NCBI GenBank assembly: GCA_033853925.1
Contig: JAWOLC010000037.1
Span: forward strand, 1-7,202
DNA from: JANXPZ01 sp033853925
GTDB lineage: Bacteria; Eisenbacteria; RBG-16-71-46
Direction: 5' to 3'
Length of the DNA: 7,202 bases
The notes below the pieces were generated by a model. That model was given only the letters and a program-made list of their open reading frames with translations. It was not told the origin of the DNA and did no database searches. Position 1 is the stretch's first letter, and each line of letters starts with the position of its first letter. The position numbers were made by a program, and so were the translations under genes. Positions 1 through 5,115 of this stretch are shown in pieces.

Positions 1-555
1 ACCCGGCGGGCGTCGCTGCGCGAGGCGCTGCGCGCGCTGGCCGGGAAGGCGACGGCCGACAGCGTGGAGCGCGCCGATCCCGCTCCGGCCGCGCGGGCCG
101 TCTACGACGCCGCCTTCTTCGCGCCCCCCGCGGCGCGCGGGGCCGTGCTGCACACCGCGCGCGGCGAGATCGAGTGGGCCTTCTACCGCGACGAGGCGCC
201 CCAGACGGTGAAGAACTTCGTGCGCCTCGCCGAGCGCGGCTACTTCGACGGGCTGGTCGTGCACCGGGTGGTGCCCAACTTCGTCATCCAGGACGGCGAT
301 CCCACGGGCACGGGCTCGGGCGGCCCGGGCTACACGATCCGCTGCGAGTACAACCGGCTGCACTACGAGACGGGCATGGTGGGCATGGCCCTCTCGGGCA
401 AGGACACGGGCGGCAGCCAGTGGTTCGTCACCCAGTCGCCGCAGCTCCACCTGGACGGCCGCTACACTCTCTTCGCCCGCGTGACGCGCGGCCAGGACGT
501 GGTGGACCGCATCGTCCAGGGCGATCGCGTGCTGAAGGTGGAGATCCTGAGGTAG
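1..555 (+). CDS. Cyclophilin-type peptidyl-prolyl cis-trans isomerase, C-terminal part of a longer protein
   Basis: Peptidyl-prolyl cis-trans isomerases of the cyclophilin family catalyse Xaa-Pro isomerisation during protein folding. The frame is open from base 1 to a TAG at 553-555, so the gene begins outside the window; 184 residues are visible. The cyclophilin domain runs from about visible residue 47 to the end. The core is VHRVVPNFVIQDGDPTGTG, with R89, F94 and Q97 matching human CypA R55, F60 and Q63. GSQWFVTQ and LDGRYTLFARV follow. The CypA Trp121 position is His and the His126 position is Tyr, as in many bacterial cyclophilins. Residues 1-46 are Ala/Arg-rich and helical-looking and precede the domain in frame, so this may be the end of a multidomain protein; cyclophilins fused behind HEAT-like repeats are known, but that is inference here. 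A GTG at 64 could start a stand-alone protein, but there is no clear Shine-Dalgarno before it and no stop upstream. Confidence 0.9.
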   Translation, partial: TRRASLREALRALAGKATADSVERADPAPAARAVYDAAFFAPPAARGAVLHTARGEIEWAFYRDEAPQTVKNFVRLAERGYFDGLVVHRVVPNFVIQDGDPTGTGSGGPGYTIRCEYNRLHYETGMVGMALSGKDTGGSQWFVTQSPQLHLDGRYTLFARVTRGQDVVDRIVQGDRVLKVEILR

Positions 556-590
556 GAGCCGGCCCGGGGCCGCCCCACGGGCGCCCCCCG

Positions 591-606
591 GGCGCCGGCC
601 GGCGCC
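591..606. repeat. Perfect 16-base palindrome, possible terminator hairpin of the isomerase gene
   Basis: GGCGCC-GGCC-GGCGCC reads the same on both strands and can fold as a 6-bp stem with a 4-base loop. It lies 35 bases after the isomerase stop, in the gap between convergent genes. There is no T-run on either side, so a classic intrinsic terminator is not shown; the surrounding sequence is nearly all G and C, which makes palindromes more likely by chance. Confidence 0.35.
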
Positions 607-744
607 GGCGCGGCTCGGCGCAGAAGATCACGCCGCGGCTCGGATTCCGTCGCCCCACGTGACGGGCTCCTCCCCGCGGCGTGCATTCCTCGGCCGCGAC
701 GCCGGACGACTCCCTGCCCTCCCGCCCCTCGCGGGCGAGCCGGG

Positions 745-762
745 CGCGGGAGAGGTCCCGCG
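745..762 (-). terminator. GC-rich hairpin just after the helix-hairpin-helix gene
   Basis: A perfect 7-bp stem (CGCGGGA/TCCCGCG) closes a 4-base loop. It begins 10 bases past the stop of the minus-strand gene ending at 773, which is the usual place for a terminator. No U-tract follows on the minus strand, so termination strength is uncertain. Confidence 0.4.
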
Positions 763-772
763 GCGTCGCGTC

Positions 773-1174
773 CTACTTCTTGGCCGCCGTCGCCTGCTTG
801 GCCACGACGAGCTTCTGGATCTTGGCGTAGACGGCGGCGGGCACGATCTTCTTGCTCACCAGCTCGCTCTTCGCCTTGTACGGGCGACCCGCGACGATCT
901 TCTCGGCGTACGCCGGGCCGATGCCGGGGAGCTGCGCCAGCTCCGCGTTGGTCGCGGTGTTGAGGTCCAGGAGGGCGGCCTTGGCCGGCGCGGTCCTGGC
1001 CGGCATGGCCTTCTGGGCGGCGGTCGCCGCCTTCGCCGGCAGGCTCTTCTCCGCCGCCGGAGCCGTCTTGGCCGGCGAGGTCTTGGCCGGGGCTGTGCCC
1101 TGGGCGAGAGCCAGCGGGGCCAGCAGGGCGAGGACGAACGCGCCGAGCGCGAGGGACGAGGTGAAGCGCTTCAT
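773..1174 (-). CDS. Secreted helix-hairpin-helix (ComEA-like) protein
   Basis: Encodes 133 residues. Residues 1-24 form a signal peptide (MKRF start, hydrophobic core, cleavage near ALA-Q25). Residues 27-66 are a low-complexity Ala/Pro/Lys linker built from PAK, PAR and TAPA units. Residues 68-127 are a helix-hairpin-helix domain with LNTAT at 71-75 and the PGIG hairpin at 83-86, followed by a second helical segment around KKIVPAAVYAKI. In ComEA and relatives this fold binds double-stranded DNA without sequence specificity, in competence for example; here the role is inferred, and many such small exported proteins are uncharacterised. The ATG at 1174 is supported by GGAGA at 1181-1185, six bases upstream. 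The start overlaps the stop of the upstream frame as ATGA, so translation is probably coupled. The frame remains open upstream to 1369, but that extension would place the signal peptide internally. Confidence 0.87.
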   Translation of the reverse strand: MKRFTSSLALGAFVLALLAPLALAQGTAPAKTSPAKTAPAAEKSLPAKAATAAQKAMPARTAPAKAALLDLNTATNAELAQLPGIGPAYAEKIVAGRPYKAKSELVSKKIVPAAVYAKIQKLVVAKQATAAKK

Positions 1175-1878
1175 CGCAAGTCTCCAGTCGAGGGCGGGAG
1201 CGGGCACGCCGCCGCCGCGCCCTCGGGGCGGCGGACGTGGGAGCGGCCGGAGGCCGGCTCCAGTGGGGTGAAGAGGGAGGAAGCGACGGGTGCGGACTGC
1301 GAGCGCGCAGCGGCGGCGCGGCGCGCGGCGAGGGGGGCAGGCGGGATTCGACTGCGAGCGGCCAGGCACCCGGAGGGATCGGCGGGGCCGGCGGGAGGCG
1401 CGAGCGGGAGACTGGAGGACGGGTCCACCCGCGGTGGACCGCGTCCCGAGATCACCCGACCCTCGCGGCCTCCCGGCAGCGGCGCCTGCCGCTGATCCAC
1501 GGCCCCGACGCCGGCCGGCGCCGGGGCTCTGGTGACCGGAGCCAGCATCGCCGCCCCGAAGCGCGGGCCCTGCGGATGCCTCCGCTCACGCGGAGTGCTG
1601 GGCAGGGCGGCGCGATGCTCGGCGCGGCGCGGCGTACGCGGCCGCGGGGCCGGAGCCTCGGGTACGCCGCGCGGGACGAGCTGCGCGCGGACGGCGCGGT
1701 GGTGCCGCGCGTGGCGATGCGGGGACCGGTGTGCGTGTGGGTGCGCGCCCGTCGCCGAGGTGTGCACGGCGGGGGCGGTGACCAGGAGCATGGCCCGGGC
1801 CGGCGGCGCCTGCGCCCAGAGGGCGAAGGCCGCCAGCATGACCAGCCTGGCGAAGCTGCGGTAGAGCATCAGGTGCAT
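1171..1878 (-). CDS. Putative exported protein, His-rich after the signal peptide, Pro/Arg/Ala-rich C-terminus
   Basis: I do not recognise a family. The frame encodes 235 residues from the ATG at 1878; GTG 1887 and ATG 1869 are alternatives. GGAG at 1882-1885 is rather close to the 1878 start (3 bases) and rather far from the 1869 start (12 bases). Residues 4-29 look like a signal peptide with cleavage near ARA-M30. Eight histidines lie in residues 39-60, in a stretch of HPHAHR and HRHARHH type, which could bind metal; this is inference from composition only. The first 70 or so codons end almost always in G or C, as real genes do here. The rest is low complexity (Pro, Arg, Ala, Ser) with weaker codon bias, so the true C-terminus could be shorter, or the frame could be disturbed or partly spurious. 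The signal peptide, the ATGA overlap with the next gene and the Shine-Dalgarno embedded at its 3' end favour a real gene. Confidence 0.45.
   Translation of the reverse strand: MHLMLYRSFARLVMLAAFALWAQAPPARAMLLVTAPAVHTSATGAHPHAHRSPHRHARHHRAVRAQLVPRGVPEAPAPRPRTPRRAEHRAALPSTPRERRHPQGPRFGAAMLAPVTRAPAPAGVGAVDQRQAPLPGGREGRVISGRGPPRVDPSSSLPLAPPAGPADPSGCLAARSRIPPAPLAARRAAAARSQSAPVASSLFTPLEPASGRSHVRRPEGAAAACPLPPSTGDLR
1181..1185 (-). promoter_or_regulatory. Ribosome binding site GGAGA that sets the helix-hairpin-helix start
   Basis: GGAGA on the minus strand lies six bases before the ATG at 1174. It sits inside the last codons of the upstream frame, as expected for a coupled gene pair, and favours the start at the signal peptide over an upstream start. 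Confidence 0.6.
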
Positions 1879-1889
1879 GGGCTCCACGA

Positions 1890-1937
1890 AGCGGAGCGCG
1901 TGGCCGCACCTCTCGGTCCAGCCACGCGGCCTCCGCT
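1890..1937 (-). other. Long bulged stem-loop between the Lys-rich and His-rich genes
   Basis: AGCGGA (1890-1895) pairs with TCCGCT (1932-1937), G1896 can pair with C1931, and CGCGTGGC (1897-1904) pairs with GCCACGCG (1921-1928). The result is about 15 bp with a 2-base bulge and a 16-base loop. It lies 32 bases after the Lys-rich gene stop and 3 to 20 bases before the possible starts of the His-rich frame. It could terminate or attenuate transcription or shape translation of the next gene; no U-tract follows. Confidence 0.5.
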
Positions 1938-1969
1938 ACGCGGTCGCGAAGTGAGGAAGGTCTCGCGGA

Positions 1970-2215
1970 CTACTTGTTCTCCGGCTGCGCGGGCGGCGTC
2001 TCCTCGCCCTTCTTCTCCTTCTCCGCCTTCTTCTCGCCCTTCGCCTTCTTGGCCTTCTTCGCCTTCATCTTCTTCGTGTGCTTCTTCACCGGCGCCTTGG
2101 CGCTGTCGCTCATCGCGGGCTTCTCGGGCGTGCCCGACTCCTGCGCGACGACGACGGGGGCAGCCACGAGAAGGGCGACCATGGCGAGGACAAGCAGATT
2201 CAGCATGCGCTTCAT
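1970..2215 (-). CDS. Small exported lysine-rich protein
   Basis: Encodes 81 residues of unrecognised family. Residues 1-24 are a clear signal peptide (MKRM, then a Leu/Val/Ala core, cleavage near VVVA-Q25). The mature 57 residues contain 18 lysines, with runs such as KKHTKKMKAKKAKKAKGEKK, an acidic N-terminal flank and a Glu/Pro-rich tail. The mature part has no predicted fold and should be disordered and strongly basic in its centre. Histone-H1-like Lys/Ala tails look similar, but the signal peptide argues for export to the periplasm or beyond. Binding to nucleic acid, acidic polysaccharide or lipid A is possible and unproven. The ATG at 2215 follows GAGGTG (2221-2226) by five bases; an upstream start at 2290 would bury the signal peptide. 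It is probably the first gene of the minus-strand group that continues to 773. Confidence 0.8.
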   Translation of the reverse strand: MKRMLNLLVLAMVALLVAAPVVVAQESGTPEKPAMSDSAKAPVKKHTKKMKAKKAKKAKGEKKAEKEKKGEETPPAQPENK

Positions 2216-2220
2216 ACGAA

Positions 2221-2226
2221 CACCTC
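2221..2226 (-). promoter_or_regulatory. Ribosome binding site GAGGTG of the Lys-rich gene
   Basis: GAGGTG lies five bases before the ATG at 2215 on the minus strand and decides the start in favour of the signal-peptide form. Confidence 0.6.
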
Positions 2227-2436
2227 GTGGAGGAGAGGATCGAGCCACACGCCGCCGCACCTCCCCGGCGGTCAGCGTGAGAACGGGCATAGCCGTTCGT
2301 GCCGTTCGCGGACCAGGTCCGGCCGGCGTCGTAGGGCAAGGATGCTGTGGGATGCCGGCTGCGGACTGTGGGGCCAGTGGTGGGGCACGCCCCCTCCGCG
2401 ACCAGGCGCGAGAGTAGGGGCCCGGCCCGGGGAAGT

Positions 2437-2450
2437 CGTCAAGGAGTCAA
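2437..2450 (-). promoter_or_regulatory. Two -35-like TTGAC boxes, possible promoter region or operator of the Lys-rich gene group
   Basis: On the minus strand this reads TTGACT then TTGACG, starting 8 bases apart, each matching five of six bases of the sigma-70 -35 consensus. No good -10 hexamer stands at 16-18 bases downstream, so a regulator-binding direct repeat is an equal possibility. Confidence 0.25.
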
Positions 2451-2470
2451 CAAACGTTGGCCGTGGCTGC

Positions 2471-2510
2471 CTCGGGGGGCAGGCAGGTGCCACGCCGCCT
2501 CTCGGGGGGC
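2471..2510. repeat. Exact 10-base direct repeat with 30-base period
   Basis: CTCGGGGGGC occurs at 2471-2480 and again at 2501-2510. A 30-base period would place both copies on about the same face of the DNA helix, as tandem operators often are. The G-run nature of the repeat makes a chance origin possible. Confidence 0.35.
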
Positions 2511-2580
2511 CCCTCCGGGCGGACGACCCCCGGCCGGCCCGACGGCGAGATTTTCGCTATGGGTCATCTCGGCCCGGGTG

Positions 2581-2586
2581 TAGAAT
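2581..2586 (+). promoter_or_regulatory. -10-like hexamer before the PAP2 gene
   Basis: TAGAAT differs from TATAAT at one base and lies about 65 bases before the PAP2 start, beside a locally AT-richer stretch (2550-2590). No recognisable -35 box is present 16-18 bases upstream. Confidence 0.25.
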
Positions 2587-2634
2587 CTCTGTCAGGCCGT
2601 TCCGCCTGCGGTTCGCCGACCGGGCGCACCCGAT

Positions 2635-2639
2635 AGGAG
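2635..2639 (+). promoter_or_regulatory. AGGAG ribosome binding site supporting a TTG start for PAP2
   Basis: AGGAG lies 11 bases before TTG 2651 and 17 before TTG 2657. No ATG or GTG in this frame stands at the head of the signal-peptide region, so a TTG start is required; the spacing is slightly long. Confidence 0.45.
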
Positions 2640-2650
2640 CACTCAAGCCC

Positions 2651-3433
2651 TTGTCATTGCGCGTCCTCACACTGGCCGGCCTGCTGCTGATCGCCTCGGC
2701 TGTCCCCGCTTGCAGCGATGGCGCCCTCGCCGCCGCCCCCGCGACTCCTGGTGTGGAGGCGAGCGGCGCCCTCTTCTCCAGAAGCGACGGCTGGTTCGCG
2801 GCCGCCTCGGCGGCAGGAGTCGCCGCCTCGACGCTGGGCGACGGCTGGGCGTGGCGCGAGTCCCAGGGCAACCAGGCTCCGGCGACCCGCGGCTTGGCTC
2901 GCCTCGCCGAGCATCTCGGCAATCCTCTCTACGTGGGCCCGGCTCTGCTCGCCAGCTACGTGACCGGGCGTTTCACCGGACTCCCCGCGCTCTCGGCCGC
3001 GAGCGCCCGCGTCGCGGGCGCGGTGCTGGGCGCCTCCGTGCTCTGCGAAGGCGTGAAGCTCGGCGTCGGCCGGGCGCGGCCCGGCTCGGCTCCGGGCGAC
3101 CCCGACAACTTCCGTCCCTTCGGGCGGCTCGATCCGTCCTTCCCCTCCGGGCACACCACCTTCGCCTTCGCGGCGGCCGCGGCCATCCAGGGCGAGACGC
3201 GCGCGCGCTGGGTTCCCTGGGTCGCCTATCCGGCGGCCGCCGCGGTGGGCTGGTCGCGCGTGCGCGAGAACGAGCACTGGCTGAGCGACGTCGTCGCCGG
3301 CGCGGCCCTCGGCGCGTGGGCGGGGCGCAAGATCGACCACATCGAGCGGGAGCACGGGCTCTTCGAGCGCGCCAGCTTCCTCGTGCGCGGCTCGCGCCGC
3401 AGCTTCCGGCTGGGCTTCCAGACCCGCTTCTGA
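2651..3433 (+). CDS. PAP2-family (type 2 phosphatidic acid phosphatase-like) phosphatase, exported
   Basis: PAP2-superfamily enzymes remove phosphate from lipid phosphates such as phosphatidic acid, undecaprenyl diphosphate or lipid A; the substrate here cannot be read from sequence. The three-part active site is complete: KLGVGRARP (136-144, K-x6-RP), PSGH (165-168) and SRVRENEHWLSD (202-213, SR-x5-H-x3-D), with H168 and H209 the expected catalytic histidines. Residues 1-29 are a signal peptide or first membrane helix; VPAC at 18-21 is a poor lipobox and ALAA-A a possible signal peptidase I site. Hydrophobic Ala-rich segments surround the motifs. The protein has 260 residues from TTG 2651, an unusual start chosen from the signal peptide and AGGAG; the frame stays open upstream to 2078, but that part overlaps the divergent gene and has no protein-like character. 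The C-terminus ends RLGFQTRF, with the terminal Phe and alternating pattern seen in outer-membrane strands. Confidence 0.9.
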   Translation: MSLRVLTLAGLLLIASAVPACSDGALAAAPATPGVEASGALFSRSDGWFAAASAAGVAASTLGDGWAWRESQGNQAPATRGLARLAEHLGNPLYVGPALLASYVTGRFTGLPALSAASARVAGAVLGASVLCEGVKLGVGRARPGSAPGDPDNFRPFGRLDPSFPSGHTTFAFAAAAAIQGETRARWVPWVAYPAAAAVGWSRVRENEHWLSDVVAGAALGAWAGRKIDHIEREHGLFERASFLVRGSRRSFRLGFQTRF

Positions 3434-3452
3434 TCCGGGTCGGTGCCGTGAG

Positions 3453-3484
3453 GCGGCCGCTCACCCGCGCGGGTGGGCGGCCGC
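3453..3484. terminator. 32-base near-perfect palindrome between convergent genes, probable bidirectional terminator
   Basis: Two GCGGCCGC arms (3453-3460 and 3477-3484) flank the perfect 14-base palindrome at 3462-3475. The fold is a roughly 14-bp stem with a GCGC loop, with one non-Watson-Crick pair (T3461/G3476, a U-G wobble in the plus transcript). It stands 19 bases after the PAP2 stop and 18 bases before the phosphorylase stop, almost exactly centred. There is no T-tract on either strand. Confidence 0.65.
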
Positions 3485-3502
3485 GTCGCACGGCGCGGGT
3501 CC

Positions 3503-4354
3503 TCAGCGCCGCGACTCGGCCTCGAGGAACTCCTCCAGGATGCGGCGCAGCGAGGCCGCGACCCGGTGGGCCACCTCCGTCACCTCGTCGTGGGTGAGGG
3601 GCGCGGCGGAGAGCCCGGTGGCGCGGTTCGTGACGCAGGAGAGGCTCGCGGCCTCGCCGCCGAGCTGCGCCGCCAGCATCACCTCGTGCACGGTGCTCAT
3701 GCAGGCCACGTCGGCGCCGAGATAGGTGGCCATGCGCACCTCGGCGGCCGACTCGTAGCTCGGGCCGAGCCCGCCCATGAGCACGCCCCGGTGCAGGCGC
3801 ACGCCCGCGCGCTGCGCGGCCTCGAGCAGCGCCCCCCGCAGGCGCGGGCTGTAGCAGGCGCCCACCGGGCGCCCGGCGCGGCGCGCGCGCAGCTCCTCGC
3901 GGGTGAAGAGCCCGCGCTTGCCGATGAAGTTGATGTGGTCCACGGCGAGCATGAGATCCCCGGGCTGGTAGTCGGGGTTCATCGCGCCCACGGCGTTCGT
4001 GAAGAGGAAGGTCCGCGCGCCCAGGGCGCGCATGACGCGCACCGCGAACGTCACGCGGTCCAGCGAGTAGCCCTCGTAGCGGTGGCTGCGTCCGGAGAGC
4101 GCGGCCACGGGAACCCCGCGCCAGGTGCCGAGGGCCAGACGGCCCGCGTGGCCGTGCACCGTGGAGCGCGGCCAGTGGGGCAGCTCGGCGGTGGGGAACA
4201 AGACGGCGCCACCCAGGGAGTCCACCACCCCGCCCAGCCCCGAGCCCAGCGTGATCCCCACGCGGGGCACCGCGTCCGTGCGCGCGCGCACCGCGCGCAC
4301 GGCGTCGGTCACGCGCGCCTCGAGGTCGTCGGAGGGCAAGCGGGCTTCGCTCAT
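3503..4354 (-). CDS. Purine nucleoside phosphorylase, trimeric type (PNP/MTAP family)
   Basis: Catalyses phosphorolysis of inosine and guanosine type nucleosides to base and (deoxy)ribose 1-phosphate in the cytoplasm, for purine salvage. The 283-residue length is usual for trimeric PNPs. Visible motifs: phosphate-binding GSGLG (37-41), SGRSHRYEG (87-95), TNAVGAMNP (119-127), DHINF (139-143), GPSYES (197-202), MSTVHE (219-224) and VTNRATG (241-247). E201, M219 and N243 carry the same numbers as the human enzyme's base- and sugar-contacting residues; Glu plus Asn points to 6-oxopurines and away from methylthioadenosine phosphorylase. The ATG at 4354 gives the normal N-terminus; a TTG at 4393 would add 13 odd residues. 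No strong Shine-Dalgarno precedes the ATG. It is the last minus-strand gene after the nucleoside-type permease, separated from it by the Gly-rich protein gene, which fits import then phosphorolysis. Related bacterial enzymes are called PunA or XapA. Confidence 0.95.
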   Translation of the reverse strand: MSEARLPSDDLEARVTDAVRAVRARTDAVPRVGITLGSGLGGVVDSLGGAVLFPTAELPHWPRSTVHGHAGRLALGTWRGVPVAALSGRSHRYEGYSLDRVTFAVRVMRALGARTFLFTNAVGAMNPDYQPGDLMLAVDHINFIGKRGLFTREELRARRAGRPVGACYSPRLRGALLEAAQRAGVRLHRGVLMGGLGPSYESAAEVRMATYLGADVACMSTVHEVMLAAQLGGEAASLSCVTNRATGLSAAPLTHDEVTEVAHRVAASLRRILEEFLEAESRR

Positions 4355-4363
4355 GGGGCCGGC

Positions 4364-4393
4364 ATTATCCCTGCCCGGGCGCCGCCCGCGCAA
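4364..4393 (-). promoter_or_regulatory. Possible promoter of the phosphorylase gene
   Basis: On the minus strand, TTGCGC (4393-4388) and GATAAT (4369-4364) are separated by 18 bases. The -10 match is five of six, the -35 match three of six. If used, transcription would begin only a few bases before the ATG at 4354, giving an almost leaderless message, which would fit the missing Shine-Dalgarno. Confidence 0.35.
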
Positions 4394-4404
4394 CGTGCCC
4401 GCAT

Positions 4405-4426
4405 CGGCGCTCGTCCCTGAGCGCCG
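4405..4426 (-). terminator. Perfect 8-bp hairpin between the Gly-rich and phosphorylase genes
   Basis: CGGCGCTC (4405-4412) pairs with GAGCGCCG (4419-4426) over a 6-base loop. It is 33 bases past the Gly-rich gene stop and upstream of the putative phosphorylase promoter. No U-tract follows. Confidence 0.4.
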
Positions 4427-4434
4427 TCGACCGC

Positions 4435-4459
4435 CCCGAGCGGCCGATCGCCGCTCCGG
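4435..4459 (-). terminator. Hairpin directly after the Gly-rich gene stop
   Basis: GAGCGGC (4438-4444) pairs with GCCGCTC (4450-4456) over a 5-base loop, with two further pairs beyond one mismatch. It abuts the stop codon at 4460-4462. With the hairpin at 4405-4426 it makes a tandem pair, so the Gly-rich transcript probably ends here even without a U-tract. Confidence 0.45.
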
Positions 4460-5110
4460 TCAGCGGACCGGGCTCCAGCCTCCGTTCACGTACTCGAAGC
4501 TGCCCACCGGCTCGTCCGTGCTCTGGTCCATCAGCTCGATGACCTGCGGATGGTCCACGTCCCGGAGATGGCGCAGATAGCCGTCCAGGCTGGGGAACGT
4601 CTCGTCGCAGTAGGGATCGAAGTAGTAGTAGCCGTCGGGAGGATAGTTCCCCAGGTCGACGGGCGCCGGGTACGCGGGGCCGTAGCCGTACACCGGGTAC
4701 GGGTAGTAGTAGACGGGATACGGGAACCCGAAGTCGAAGTCGAAGAACACGCGGCTCGGGCTGTGGAAGAAGAAGCGCCGGCCGCCGAAGAAGCGCCGGT
4801 CGCCGAGGAAGCGGCCACCCACGAACGGGTGCCCGCCGAAGGAGCGGAATCCACCCGAGCGGCTGCCCCAGGAGCTGCCGCCCCTCCAGGCGCCGCCACC
4901 CGACCTGCCGCCCCAGTTGCCGCCGCCGCCGCCGCGGCCACCCCAGGCGCCGCCGCCCGAGAAGCCTCGGCCGCCGCCGAAGCCTCCGCCTCCGCCCCCG
5001 CGACCGCCCGCGGCCAGACTGACATTCGCCGGCGCGGCGAGCAGGGCCACGCTCAAGAGCGCCGACAGGCACGCGGCTCGAAGCCCGAACATCATTCCGC
5101 GGCTCACCAT
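4460..5110 (-). CDS. Exported Gly-rich protein with Tyr/Pro-rich middle and a conserved-looking C-terminal domain
   Basis: Encodes 216 residues; I do not recognise the family. Residues 1-34 are a signal peptide (cleavage near SLAA-G35, or earlier near A28). Residues 35-107 are a Gly-rich low-complexity tract with Trp, Arg, Ser and Phe; 108-130 are Phe/Arg-rich; 127-165 are Tyr/Pro-rich with PYPVYYYPYPVYGYG. Residues 166-216 are normal-complexity sequence and probably the only folded part: C168, F172, L175, L179, H181 and H187 are spaced like the second half of a C2H2 finger with only one Cys, and the end reads FEYVNGGWSPVR. Gly-rich exported proteins of this layout are usually cell-surface or periplasmic; function unknown. 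The ATG at 5110 follows AGGAGG by five bases; ATGs further upstream (to 5170) would displace the signal peptide. It sits between the permease and the phosphorylase but has hairpins on both sides, so it is likely its own transcription unit. Confidence 0.82.
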   Translation of the reverse strand: MVSRGMMFGLRAACLSALLSVALLAAPANVSLAAGGRGGGGGGFGGGRGFSGGGAWGGRGGGGGNWGGRSGGGAWRGGSSWGSRSGGFRSFGGHPFVGGRFLGDRRFFGGRRFFFHSPSRVFFDFDFGFPYPVYYYPYPVYGYGPAYPAPVDLGNYPPDGYYYFDPYCDETFPSLDGYLRHLRDVDHPQVIELMDQSTDEPVGSFEYVNGGWSPVR

Positions 5111-5115
5111 GGAAT

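Larger units (their letters stand above)
2216..2650. other. 435-base gap between divergent genes, with short repeats and promoter-like patches
   Basis: I see no convincing gene here. The gap separates the minus-strand Lys-rich gene from the plus-strand PAP2 gene and must hold promoters for both. Visible elements are a 6-bp hairpin GAACGG/CCGTTC (2281-2298), tandem 9-mers CCGTTCGTG and CCGTTCGCG (2293-2310), paired GTCAA boxes 8 bases apart (2438-2450) in the most AT-rich patch, an exact 10-base direct repeat at 2471 and 2501, and a -10-like TAGAAT at 2581-2586. None is enough to name a regulator. Confidence 0.5.

Noticed and set aside
975..1100. Repeated GCCGGC-containing units resembling a DNA repeat array
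   Set aside because: They are the codons of the PAK/PAR/TAPA linker in the helix-hairpin-helix protein, irregular in spacing, and explained by protein low complexity.
1237..2280. Open plus-strand frame of 347 codons opposite the exported-protein genes
   Set aside because: It is Arg/Gly-rich without a domain, and it overlaps the Lys-rich gene, which has a clear signal peptide and ribosome binding site.
2078..2650. Upstream extension of the PAP2 frame
   Set aside because: It runs antisense through the Lys-rich gene's 5' end, has no protein-like features, and would put the signal peptide about 190 residues into the protein.
3473..4420. Open plus-strand frame of 315 codons opposite the phosphorylase gene
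   Set aside because: The minus-strand phosphorylase is unmistakable from its catalytic motifs; the plus frame is its His/Ala/Gly-rich shadow.
4620..4720. Repeated GTAGTA stretches resembling a microsatellite
   Set aside because: On the minus strand they are TAC codons for Tyr runs in the Gly-rich exported protein.
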